Shown here piece by piece: positions 1 to 7,647 of a stretch of 64,000 bases of DNA; the stretch's first letter is position 1; every line of letters begins with the position of its first letter. The stretch is from Pseudomonadota bacterium. Its GTDB lineage: Bacteria; Pseudomonadota; Alphaproteobacteria; Rhodobacterales; Rhodobacteraceae. Position numbers and translations under genes: made by a program. Where the stretch lies: contig CAUJIP010000029.1 in NCBI GenBank assembly GCA_963205235.1, positions 1-64,000 on the forward strand. Direction: 5' to 3'. The notes under the pieces are model-generated. The model was not told the DNA's origin. It ran no database searches and worked only from the letters and a program-made list of their open reading frames with translations.

Positions 1-207
1 GGCAGCAAGGGCATCCAGTGCAAGGACCCCAAGGACCTTGATGACGCGATCATGGAGATGATCCGTTATGACGGCCCGGTGATCTTTGATTGCCTGGTGG
101 AAAAGCACGAAAACTGCTTCCCGATGATCCCGTCCGGCAAACCGCACAACGAGATGCTGCTTTCCGCCGACGCCGATGCCTTCAAGTCGGGCGCAGTGCT
201 GGTCTGA
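1..207 (+). CDS. ilvB: Acetolactate synthase large subunit, C-terminal fragment
   Basis: Only the last 68 codons are in the window; the gene enters from the left edge and stops at TGA 205-207. The visible tail (GSKGIQCKDPKDLDDAI, then a segment ending EKHENCFPMIPSGKPHNEM) matches the end of the ThDP-binding domain of acetohydroxyacid synthase large subunits. The enzyme condenses pyruvate into acetolactate, or with 2-oxobutyrate, in branched-chain amino acid synthesis. The small-subunit gene ilvN follows 1.3 kb downstream, after an inserted membrane-protein gene, which supports the call. Confidence 0.9.
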   Translation, partial: GSKGIQCKDPKDLDDAIMEMIRYDGPVIFDCLVEKHENCFPMIPSGKPHNEMLLSADADAFKSGAVLV

Positions 208-1449
208 ATGATGCAGGACCTTGGCTCACGCCTTGCGGCCGATCAGCGTGTCCGGGCCCTTTACGGCCCGGCGCTCTGGCTGATCGTGCTGCTGGGCGCA
301 GCCATGACCGCCTTGGCGGCCTTCACGATCCTGCAAACGGCTTTCGTCATGACGGCGAACCCGGCGACGCTGGCCATCAACGTCGATTTCCGGGTCTTCT
401 GGGCCGCCGGACGCCTTGCGCTGGAAGGTGAGCCGCTGGCCGCTTTCGACATGGCAAGGCTGGGTGCCGTCCACAACATCATGCCCGATGCCTGGATGCC
501 CTGGCTTTACCCTCCGGGGTATCTTCTGGCGCTGATGCCGTTCGGGGCCCTTCCCTTTGCGCAAAGTTTTCTGGTTGCAACGCTGCTGTCGATCCTGCTT
601 GTCGGGCTTGCCGTCCGGCCCTTTGTCGCCGGATCGGTCCCGGTCTGGCTTGGACTGACGCTGGCCCCCGCCTATGTGCCCGCGCTTATTCTTGGACAGA
701 ACAGCCTGTTCTGGCTTGCCGGGTTTCTTGCGGCACTTGCCGCCTTGCAAAAGGGCCGCTGGGTTCTGGCCGGGCTGTGCATCGGCTGCCTGACCCTGAA
801 GCCGCAGCTTGGCCTGCTGATCCCGGTGGCGCTTCTGGCCGCCGGGCTTTGGCGCACCATCCTTGCCGCCACAGTGACCACTGCGGTTCTTGCCCTTGGT
901 CCCAGCTTTGTTTTCGGTTTCGGGTACTGGCCTCTCTTGGCCAAACGGCTGGGGGAACAAAGCGCCAGCATGGTCGTCTCGCTGCCCGACCTCTTCCTGA
1001 TGGTCGGCCCGTGCTATCTGCTGACCCTGATGGGGACCAGCGTCGATACCGCCCTTGCCGTACAATGGGGCATCATTGCGCTGTCGGTCGGGTTTGTTGC
1101 CGTTCTGTGGCGGTCGCGTCGGATCGACTTCGATGCCAAGGTTGCGGGCCTCATGCTGGCCATGCTGCTGTCGGCACCCTATCTTTGGTACTACGAAGTG
1201 GCGATGATGGCGGCGATCGGGCTTTTCATGGTCCGCGGCGGCATGATTGGCCGCAGCTTCCCGCGATTGCTGCTGCTGGCCTTTCTCTGGTGTGGCGGCC
1301 TTCTGCAGGCCTTGAACGCCTTCTTCGATTTTGCCGATGGACGCATGATCGGTGCTGTCATCATCACGCCGGTTCTGGTCGCAAGTCTGATCATCGTCCT
1401 GATACATGCATTCGCGGCCACGCCGCGTGGCCAACTGGTGACCGCATGA
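208..1449 (+). CDS. GT87 / DUF2029-type polytopic membrane protein
   Basis: A 413-residue protein starting directly after the ilvB stop, so translational coupling is likely. It has about nine to eleven hydrophobic segments. An aromatic loop after the first helix (INVDFRVFWAAGR, Asp60) is the region where GT-C lipid-phosphosugar glycosyltransferases carry their catalytic acidic residue, and YPPGYLLAL and LKPQLGLLIP are typical of GT87 (DUF2029) proteins. Known relatives transfer mannose or other sugars from polyprenyl-phosphate donors on the outer face of the membrane. The substrate here cannot be told. Its position between ilvB and ilvN is odd for a glycosyltransferase and may only reflect shared transcription. 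Confidence 0.7.
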   Translation: MMQDLGSRLAADQRVRALYGPALWLIVLLGAAMTALAAFTILQTAFVMTANPATLAINVDFRVFWAAGRLALEGEPLAAFDMARLGAVHNIMPDAWMPWLYPPGYLLALMPFGALPFAQSFLVATLLSILLVGLAVRPFVAGSVPVWLGLTLAPAYVPALILGQNSLFWLAGFLAALAALQKGRWVLAGLCIGCLTLKPQLGLLIPVALLAAGLWRTILAATVTTAVLALGPSFVFGFGYWPLLAKRLGEQSASMVVSLPDLFLMVGPCYLLTLMGTSVDTALAVQWGIIALSVGFVAVLWRSRRIDFDAKVAGLMLAMLLSAPYLWYYEVAMMAAIGLFMVRGGMIGRSFPRLLLLAFLWCGGLLQALNAFFDFADGRMIGAVIITPVLVASLIIVLIHAFAATPRGQLVTA

Positions 1450-1522
1450 TCTGCGCCACCCCCTCCTTTCACCTTCGCGACAGGGGCACCCGCCCAGGGT
1501 CGCCCCCGCAACGGAAGACATC

Positions 1523-2083
1523 ATGTCAGCACTGAACATCAAGAAGGGCTCGACCAGCCACTCCGCCTATGACCTCCGCTCCGGCTCCACCGAGATCGAG
1601 GAAAGCCACACCCTTGCCGTCATCGTTGAAAACGAACCGGGCGTTCTGGCGCGGGTGATCGGCCTGTTCTCGGGGCGCGGCTACAACATCGACAGCCTGA
1701 CCGTCGCCGAGGTGGATCACACCGGCCACCGCAGCCGCATCACCATCGTCACCCGTGGCACGCCCGCCGTGATCGACCAGATCGAAGCCCAGCTTCGCCG
1801 CATGGTCCCGGTGCACGAGGTTCACGATCTTACGATGGACGGCCCCTCGGTCCAGCGCGAACTGGCGCTTCTGAAAGTCGCAGGCACCGGTGCCGCCCGG
1901 ATGGAGGCCCTGCAACTGGCTGAGATTTTCCGCGCCAATGTCGTCGACAGCACGCTGGAAAGCTTTGTCTTCGAGATGACCGGCACCCCCGACAAGATCG
2001 ACGCCTTCGCCGATCTGATGCGCCCGCTTGGTCTTCTGGAAATTGCCCGCACCGGCGTCGCGGCGCTGAAACGGGGGGCATAA
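1523..2083 (+). CDS. ilvN: Acetolactate synthase small (regulatory) subunit
   Basis: A 186-residue protein with an N-terminal ACT domain at about residues 28-103 (HTLAVIVENEPGVLARVIGL and RGYNIDSLTVAEVD) and the C-terminal ALS small-subunit domain (LALLKVAG, ARMEALQLAEIFRA). The length fits the longer IlvH/IlvN class. It binds valine and activates and feedback-controls the large subunit. A GGAAG ribosome site lies 7-11 bases before the ATG. The 73-base gap after the GT87 gene holds a weak GC-rich inverted repeat (AGGGGCACCC / AGGGTCGCCCCC) but no clear terminator. Confidence 0.96.
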   Translation: MSALNIKKGSTSHSAYDLRSGSTEIEESHTLAVIVENEPGVLARVIGLFSGRGYNIDSLTVAEVDHTGHRSRITIVTRGTPAVIDQIEAQLRRMVPVHEVHDLTMDGPSVQRELALLKVAGTGAARMEALQLAEIFRANVVDSTLESFVFEMTGTPDKIDAFADLMRPLGLLEIARTGVAALKRGA

Positions 2084-2087
2084 GGGA

Positions 2088-2441
2088 ATGCGGTTTGCAC
2101 TTGCCCTTGTGGTTTTCCTGCCGACCACGACGCTGGCGGAAACCTACCATGATTTCGGTCGTCCCGAACAATGCGGCACCTATGCCGAGGCGTCCTATGA
2201 CCGCGAAAGCTGGTTTCCCGGCGGCGAGGGCGGCCTGATCACATTAACCGACCCGCAATCCGTGCGCGGCCTCAACGCCATGCTCTTCGAAGGCGTGATC
2301 AGCGAAGAGGGCTTCGAAGACCCCGCTGGCCGAGTCCTGACCTTGCGCGGGCCGCTCCTGACCTCGGACGGACCGGACAATGGCGAGGCGCTGGTCATCA
2401 TGACCGAAGCCGGGGTCCGCGTGCTGCTGCCCTGCCCCTGA
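2088..2441 (+). CDS. Small secreted protein of unknown function
   Basis: A 117-residue protein four bases after ilvN, with AAGGGA just before its ATG. It has a short signal peptide (MRFALALVVFLPTTTLAET, cleavage likely after LAE or nearby), then a soluble domain with one cysteine near the start (EQCGTY) and one at the end (LLPCP), which could form a disulfide in the periplasm. I do not recognise a family. Sequence features such as GLITLTDPQSVRGLNAM suggest a compact beta-rich fold. The 129 bases downstream hold no gene that I can support. Confidence 0.65.
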   Translation: MRFALALVVFLPTTTLAETYHDFGRPEQCGTYAEASYDRESWFPGGEGGLITLTDPQSVRGLNAMLFEGVISEEGFEDPAGRVLTLRGPLLTSDGPDNGEALVIMTEAGVRVLLPCP

Positions 2442-2570
2442 AACGGGGCAGGTCTGCCTGATCGAAGGCGTGTCTGGTTCTGATTGAACCAATCGGATCG
2501 GAAACCGCGGTCAAGCGAAAGCGAAAGGCAGCGATTTGCGATTCAGATCGAACCAGAGGCGCATCCAGGC

Positions 2571-2801
2571 CTATTTTGGCTCGCAAGCGATGCCGTCACC
2601 GTCACGGTCAAGCCCATAGATGTCGTCGCCAATGATCTCGACCGGCCCCATGACATACTCGGGGCCGTTCCCACTTCCGCCGGCACAATCAACGTCAGAC
2701 GCGACCGGCACGCAGACCCGGCCATAGTTCGGGTCGCAGGCAGCCGATGCCGCGCCCGATGAAAGCACAAGCAGGACAGCAAGGGAAAATATGCGACGCA
2801 T
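2571..2801 (-). CDS. Secreted excalibur-motif (calcium-binding-like) small protein
   Basis: A 76-residue protein. The start at 2801 was chosen over an upstream in-frame ATG because the reading MRRIFSLAVLLVLSSGAASA is a textbook signal peptide. After cleavage about 56 residues remain, ending in GLDRDGDGIACEPK, the DxDxDGxxCE signature of the excalibur domain. Four cysteines (22, 30, 39, 73) could form two disulfides. Excalibur domains are found on extracellular and nuclease-associated proteins; a specific role cannot be given. A TTAA-N7-TTAAC element lies about 20 bases upstream of the start. Confidence 0.75.
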   Translation of the reverse strand: MRRIFSLAVLLVLSSGAASAACDPNYGRVCVPVASDVDCAGGSGNGPEYVMGPVEIIGDDIYGLDRDGDGIACEPK

Positions 2802-2821
2802 GCAACGTCCGTTAACGATTC

Positions 2822-2837
2822 TTAATAAAAAGTTAAC
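2822..2837 (-). promoter_or_regulatory. Candidate CtrA-binding site (TTAA-N7-TTAAC)
   Basis: The sequence TTAA, seven bases, TTAAC reads at 2822-2837, with another GTTAAC at 2811-2816. TTAA-N7-TTAA is the known full site of the alphaproteobacterial regulator CtrA, whose gene is also in this window. It sits 20-35 bases upstream of the excalibur gene, in promoter range. The surrounding AT-rich stretch could give chance matches, so this is a candidate only. Confidence 0.4.
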
Positions 2838-2950
2838 ACGAAGCTGCGGCGAAGACGATCCTGCCGCCCCTTTCGGCCCGCAGGTCCACTGAGACCGCAC
2901 CGACCGAAGCTGCAGATGACAGGGCTACCAGCGGTTGATGAAAAGCCGCG

Positions 2951-3424
2951 TCACTTCTTAAGGATTTCCTGCAACCGGGCTTCCTCATCCGCCGACAGCG
3001 GTGCCTCGGGCACCGTCCGCCGCCGCTGGGCCCCGACGGCCACCGCGATTCCGGCCAGCAAAAGCGCCGGACCTGCCAGCCAGAGGACCAGATTCACCCC
3101 CTCGGCACGCGGCTTGAACAGCACGCCCTCGCCAAAGCGGTCGACGATGAAGTCAACCACCTCGTCGTCACTGTCACCCGCCACCAGGCGTTCCCGGATG
3201 ATCAGCCGCAAGTCGCGGGAAATCGGCGCGCTTGAATCGTCGATCGTCTCGCCCTGGCAGACCGGGCAACGGATATCGCGGCTGATCTCCCTTGCCCGCG
3301 CCTCAAGCACGGGGTCGGCCAGCATTTCATCCGGTTGCACCGCATGAACGGGCACCGCAAGCAGGAACAGCGCCACGATGTAGGGCGGGCATTTTGCCCA
3401 CCGTCCCAACCCGAACAGCTTCAT
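2951..3424 (-). CDS. ccmH: Cytochrome c maturation protein CcmH
   Basis: A 157-residue protein. It carries a signal peptide/anchor (about residues 12-29), the periplasmic thiol motif RCPVCQ (Cys53, Cys56), a three-helix CcmH domain (DLRLIIRERLVAGDSDDEVVDFIVDRFGE is split across it) and a C-terminal membrane helix at about 113-135. CcmH holds or reduces the apocytochrome CXXCH cysteines for heme attachment in System I. The ATG at 3424 overlaps the ccmF stop as ATGA, which decides the start against an upstream alternative. No ccmI-type TPR extension is present, as is usual in alphaproteobacteria where CcmI is separate. Confidence 0.94.
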   Translation of the reverse strand: MKLFGLGRWAKCPPYIVALFLLAVPVHAVQPDEMLADPVLEARAREISRDIRCPVCQGETIDDSSAPISRDLRLIIRERLVAGDSDDEVVDFIVDRFGEGVLFKPRAEGVNLVLWLAGPALLLAGIAVAVGAQRRRTVPEAPLSADEEARLQEILKK

Positions 3425-5391
3425 TCTGCTGGCACCCCCGCTGGCACTTTCCGCGCGCCCGCCGCGACCCGATAGCGCCGGTCCGACAGGCTCAGAAGCC
3501 CACCGAACGCCATCAACAGCGCCCCGCCCCACAGCCAGTTCGCCAAAGGCTCGATATAGCTGCGCACCGCCCAGCCACCATCATTCTGCGGATCCCCCAG
3601 AACCAGATACAGATCCCGCATCAGGCCAAAATCGATGGCCGCTTCGGTCGTGGGCATCTGCGCCACCGGATAGAACCGCTTTTCCGGGTAAAGCACCGCC
3701 ACTTCGGCCCCGGCCTTTGTCACCACCATCTCGCCCATGGTCGAGGTATAATTCGGCCCCTCCACCTCGTGCACGTCTTTCAGCAGCACCTCGTATGAGC
3801 CAAGCGGGAAGCTTTCGCCCACCTGCACCACCCGGATATCCTCGACCTTCCAGGCATTCATCGCGGCAACCGCAATGATCGTGACGCCCAGTCCGCCATG
3901 CGCGGACAGCTTGCCCCAGTCCGCCCGCGGCAACCGGCCCAGCCGCGAAAGCCGCGCCGAAACGCCTTCCCGCCCGGTCTTGCCCCAGACATCGGTCAGC
4001 GCGCCCAGAATGACCCAAGCCCCCAACATCATCCCAATAGGCCCCAGCGCCGACCGACCGGTCTGCATCGCAAAGGCCAGCCCGCCCAGCGCCAGCGCCA
4101 GCACCAGCGCCGGGATCACCGCCCGAAGGGACCGCCCCATATCGCCCCGCTTCCAGGCCAGCATCGCCCCCGGTGGCAGGATCAGCGCCAGACCCACGAT
4201 AAAGGGAGTGAAGGCCGCGTTGAAGAAAGGCTCCCCCACGCTCAGGTCACGGCCCAGCAGCATCGAGCCGACCAAGGGCCAGATCGTCCCGATGAAGACC
4301 ACGAAAGCCGCGACCGACAGCAGGATGTTGTTGGCCACCAGCGCACTTTCCCGGCTGACCAGCGCAAAGATGCCCCGCGCCTCCATCGCGCCCGCCCGCA
4401 GCGCGAACAGCACCAGCGCGCCGCCGATGAACAGGCCAAGGATCATCAGGATGAACACCCCGCGTTCGGGGTCATTGGCAAAGGCATGCACGCTTGTGAT
4501 CACCCCGGACCGCACGATGAAGGTCCCGATCAGGCTGAAACCAAAGGCCAGGATCGCCAACAGGATCGTCCAGGCCTTCAGGCTTTCGCGCTTTTCCACC
4601 ACGACGGCAGAATGCAGCAACGCCCCCGCCAGAAGCCATGGCATGAAGCTGGCGTTTTCCACCGGGTCCCAGAACCAGAACCCACCCCAACCCAGCTCGT
4701 AATAAGCCCACCACGACCCCAGCGCGATGCCGATGGTCAGGAAGACCCAGGCCGCCAGCGTCCATGGCCGCACCCAGCGCCCCCAGGCCGCGTCAATCCG
4801 CCCCTCGATCAGGGCCGCGACGGCAAAGCTGAAAGCCATGCTCAGGCCGACATAGCCCAGATACAGGAACGGCGGATGAAACGCCAAACCGGGGTCTTGC
4901 AGCAGCGGGTTCATATCCTCGCCATCCAGGGGCGGTTGCACCAGACGCCAGAACGGGTTCGAGGTCAAAAGCAGGAAGGCCATGAACGCCACCCCGATCA
5001 TCGCCTGCACCGACAGGACCCGCGCTTTCAACCGCACCGGCAGGTTGTCACCAAACCAAGCCACTGCCGCGCCATAGATCGCCAGGATCAACACCCACAG
5101 CAGCAAGGATCCTTCGTGGTTCCCCCAGACACCCGCAACCTTGTACAGCATTGGCTTCAGCGTGTGCGAATTCGACACCACCACCGCCAGCGAGAAATCA
5201 GACGCCACGAAGGCCCAGGTCAGCGCCGCAAAGGAAATGCCGATCAACACCAGCTGCACCCCCGCCGCTGGCCCTGCCAACGCCATCAGCCGGGCATCCC
5301 CCCGCTGCGCGCCCCAAAGCGGAAGTGTTGCCTGCACCAGCGCCACCATAAGCGCCAGAATCAACGCGAAATGCCCAAGCTCGACGATCAT
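3421..5391 (-). CDS. ccmF: Cytochrome c heme lyase subunit CcmF
   Basis: A 656-residue polytopic membrane protein of normal CcmF length. The heme-handling tryptophan-rich WWD segment is plain (LGWGGFWFWDPVENASFMPW, around residues 230-250) with conserved flanking regions such as VWGNHEGSLLLWV and a C-terminal periplasmic domain. CcmF takes heme from holo-CcmE and ligates it to apocytochrome c together with CcmH. It is translationally coupled to ccmH (ATGA). ccmE, commonly adjacent, is not here; the upstream neighbour is the divergent arginase gene. Confidence 0.97.
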   Translation of the reverse strand: MIVELGHFALILALMVALVQATLPLWGAQRGDARLMALAGPAAGVQLVLIGISFAALTWAFVASDFSLAVVVSNSHTLKPMLYKVAGVWGNHEGSLLLWVLILAIYGAAVAWFGDNLPVRLKARVLSVQAMIGVAFMAFLLLTSNPFWRLVQPPLDGEDMNPLLQDPGLAFHPPFLYLGYVGLSMAFSFAVAALIEGRIDAAWGRWVRPWTLAAWVFLTIGIALGSWWAYYELGWGGFWFWDPVENASFMPWLLAGALLHSAVVVEKRESLKAWTILLAILAFGFSLIGTFIVRSGVITSVHAFANDPERGVFILMILGLFIGGALVLFALRAGAMEARGIFALVSRESALVANNILLSVAAFVVFIGTIWPLVGSMLLGRDLSVGEPFFNAAFTPFIVGLALILPPGAMLAWKRGDMGRSLRAVIPALVLALALGGLAFAMQTGRSALGPIGMMLGAWVILGALTDVWGKTGREGVSARLSRLGRLPRADWGKLSAHGGLGVTIIAVAAMNAWKVEDIRVVQVGESFPLGSYEVLLKDVHEVEGPNYTSTMGEMVVTKAGAEVAVLYPEKRFYPVAQMPTTEAAIDFGLMRDLYLVLGDPQNDGGWAVRSYIEPLANWLWGGALLMAFGGLLSLSDRRYRVAAGARKVPAGVPAE

Positions 5392-5566
5392 GCCGCCCCC
5401 ATTCTTTGTGGCTATGATAGGCTTCTGGTCGCGCGGGCGAAAGCCCTGCGCCGATACGCCTCACTATTCCGGCATTCTGCCGAAAGCCGCAGCTGAAACC
5501 TGCCTTATTGCCCGTTGCCACTTCAGACCCGCCCCCGCTACATCCTGCCCAGAACCGGAGAACCCC

Positions 5567-6490
5567 ATGCCCAAGACCATCCTGATCGGCGCGCCCATCG
5601 ACAACGGCCAGAAACGCGCGGGCTGCCTGATGGGGCCTGCCGCCTATCGCGTCGCTGGCCTTGCCCGTGAAATCGCCTCCGAAGGCCATGGGGTTGAAGA
5701 TTGGGGCGATCTTGCCCTGCCCGACCTCAAACCCGTGACCTGCCCGAATCCGGTGGTGCATGATCTGGCCGAAACCGTCGCTTGGGCAGAAATCCTGATG
5801 GACAAGGTCGATGACGCCCTGTCGCAGGGCGGTTTTCCCATCATCATGGGCGGCGACCATTCGCTGGCCCTTGGCTCTGCCGCCGGGGCCGCCGCCTTTG
5901 CAGCACGGCAAGGTCGCCCGCTGTTCCTGTTGTGGCTTGACGCCCATTCCGATTTCCACACGCCCTTGACGACAACATCTGGCAACCTCCACGGCACGCC
6001 CCTTGCCTATATCGCGGGCCGCGACGGGTTTGACGCCTTTCCGCCCTTCCCGGCCAAGGTCCCGCCGCACCGGATCTGCATGTTCGGCATCCGCTCGGTC
6101 GACCCCGCCGAACAGGCCGCGATGCAGGAACGCGACATCTTCATCAACGACATGCGCGTGATCGACGAGCGCGGCATCGTCGCCCCGTTGCGCGAATTCC
6201 TGACCCTCTGCCGCGCCGAGGGCGGCATGCTCCACGTCAGCCTTGATGTCGATTTCCTTGACCCGACCATCGCCCCCGCCGTCGGCACCACCGTCCCCGG
6301 CGGCATCACCCACCGCGAGGCGCATCTGGTGATGGAACTCCTGCACGAATCCGGGCTTGTGACCTCGCTTGATCTGGTCGAACTGAACCCCTTCCTCGAC
6401 GACCGCGGCATGACCGCCCGCCTGATGGTCGACCTTGTCGGCAGCCTGATGGGCAAAAAGGTCTTCGACCGCCCGACCAGATCGAAGTGA
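5567..6490 (+). CDS. rocF: Arginase
   Basis: A 307-residue ureohydrolase. The manganese-binding signatures are GGDHS (95-99, His98), DAHSD (125-129) and SLDVDFLDP (Asp227, Asp229). The length, the SGNLHGTPLAYI segment and the coupling to ornithine cyclodeaminase favour arginase over agmatinase. It hydrolyses arginine to ornithine and urea in the cytoplasm. The start ATG at 5567 follows GGAGAACCCC; longer in-frame extensions lack family similarity. The 175 bases upstream are the divergent promoter region shared with ccmF. The third DAHSDFHTP residue (His instead of Asn in DxNTP) is a minor variation. Confidence 0.9.
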   Translation: MPKTILIGAPIDNGQKRAGCLMGPAAYRVAGLAREIASEGHGVEDWGDLALPDLKPVTCPNPVVHDLAETVAWAEILMDKVDDALSQGGFPIIMGGDHSLALGSAAGAAAFAARQGRPLFLLWLDAHSDFHTPLTTTSGNLHGTPLAYIAGRDGFDAFPPFPAKVPPHRICMFGIRSVDPAEQAAMQERDIFINDMRVIDERGIVAPLREFLTLCRAEGGMLHVSLDVDFLDPTIAPAVGTTVPGGITHREAHLVMELLHESGLVTSLDLVELNPFLDDRGMTARLMVDLVGSLMGKKVFDRPTRSK

Positions 6491-6500
6491 CGCGGAGCAA

Positions 6501-7535
6501 ATGATGACCCTGAACCTCGTTCCCTTCGTGTCGGTCGACAAGATGATGAAACTTGTCCTCCAGCTTGGCATCACCCGCGTCCTGCGCGATCTGGTGGACG
6601 AGATCGAGGCCGATTTCCGCCGCTGGCCCCTGTTCGACAAGACGCCCCGCATAGCCAGCCATTCCGATGTCGGCGTGATCGAACTGATGCCCACCTCAGA
6701 CGGCGAAACCTACGGCTTCAAATACGTGAACGGCCACCCCGCCAACATGAAGCGCGGCCTGCAGACCGTCACCGCCTTCGGCCTTCTGGCCGATGTGGCG
6801 ACCGGCTATCCGGTGCTGCTGTCGGAAATGACGATCCTGACCGCGCTGCGTACCGCCGCCACCAGCGCCATGGCCGCGAAGTGGCTCGCGCCAAAGACCG
6901 AAGTCATGGCCCTGATCGGCAACGGCGCCCAGGCCGAATTCCAGGCCCTCGCCTTTGCCGAGATCTGCGGCATCCGCGAAGTCCGCCTTTACGACATCGA
7001 CCCCGCCGCCACCGCGAAATGCGCGAAAAACCTTGCCGGACGAGGACTTGTCGTCACCTCCTGCCAAACGGCGGAACAGGCCATCCAGGGCGCGGGCATC
7101 ATCACCACCGTCACCGCCGACAAGCAATACGCCACGATCCTGACCGACAACATGGTCGGCGCAGGCGTCCACCTGAACGCCGTCGGCGGTGATTGCCCCG
7201 GCAAGACGGAGCTGCACCGCGACATTCTCCTGCGCTCCTCGATCTTCGTCGAATACCCCGAGCAGACCCGCATCGAAGGCGAAATCCAGCAGCTTGACCC
7301 CGACCACCCCGTCACCGAACTGTGGCGCGTCATCGCCGGCAAGGCCAAGGGCCGCACCAACCCCGCCGAAATCACCCTTTTCGACAGCGTTGGCTTCGCG
7401 ATCGAGGATTTCTCGGCCCTTCGCTACATCCGCCGAAAGGTCAAGGAAACCGGGCTTTACGACGACCTCGACATGATCGCCGACCCAGACGATCCCCGCG
7501 ACCTGTTCGGCATGATCCAGCGCGCCGCCCCCTAG
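6501..7535 (+). CDS. ocd: Ornithine cyclodeaminase
   Basis: A 344-residue member of the ornithine cyclodeaminase / mu-crystallin family. The NAD-binding Rossmann turn is GNGAQAEFQ (about 140-148) and the substrate region is GGDCPGKTEL. KYVNGHPANMKRGLQTV and LRTAATSAMAAK are conserved catalytic-domain segments. It converts ornithine to proline and ammonia, using bound NAD. It starts 10 bases after the arginase stop, with GGAG before two adjacent ATGs, so the pair makes a short arginine-to-proline route. Confidence 0.95.
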   Translation: MMTLNLVPFVSVDKMMKLVLQLGITRVLRDLVDEIEADFRRWPLFDKTPRIASHSDVGVIELMPTSDGETYGFKYVNGHPANMKRGLQTVTAFGLLADVATGYPVLLSEMTILTALRTAATSAMAAKWLAPKTEVMALIGNGAQAEFQALAFAEICGIREVRLYDIDPAATAKCAKNLAGRGLVVTSCQTAEQAIQGAGIITTVTADKQYATILTDNMVGAGVHLNAVGGDCPGKTELHRDILLRSSIFVEYPEQTRIEGEIQQLDPDHPVTELWRVIAGKAKGRTNPAEITLFDSVGFAIEDFSALRYIRRKVKETGLYDDLDMIADPDDPRDLFGMIQRAAP

Positions 7536-7647
7536 GAAGGGCATTATTGCCCACTGCCCAAGGCGCTTACCATTGCACCCCATAGCTTGGATGGTGTAAC
7601 TTGCGGTCAACCAAATATTGGGCCGAACTGGCCAGACAGGGCAGACC

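Noticed and set aside
5141-5566. Longer arginase reading from within the ccmF region
   Set aside because: The extra 142 residues lie antisense to ccmF and have no similarity; GGAG before ATG 5567 marks the start.
7569-7595. Possible operator palindrome ACCAT...ATGGT upstream of gyrA
   Set aside because: The arms are only five bases with a 17-base spacer, too weak to distinguish from chance.
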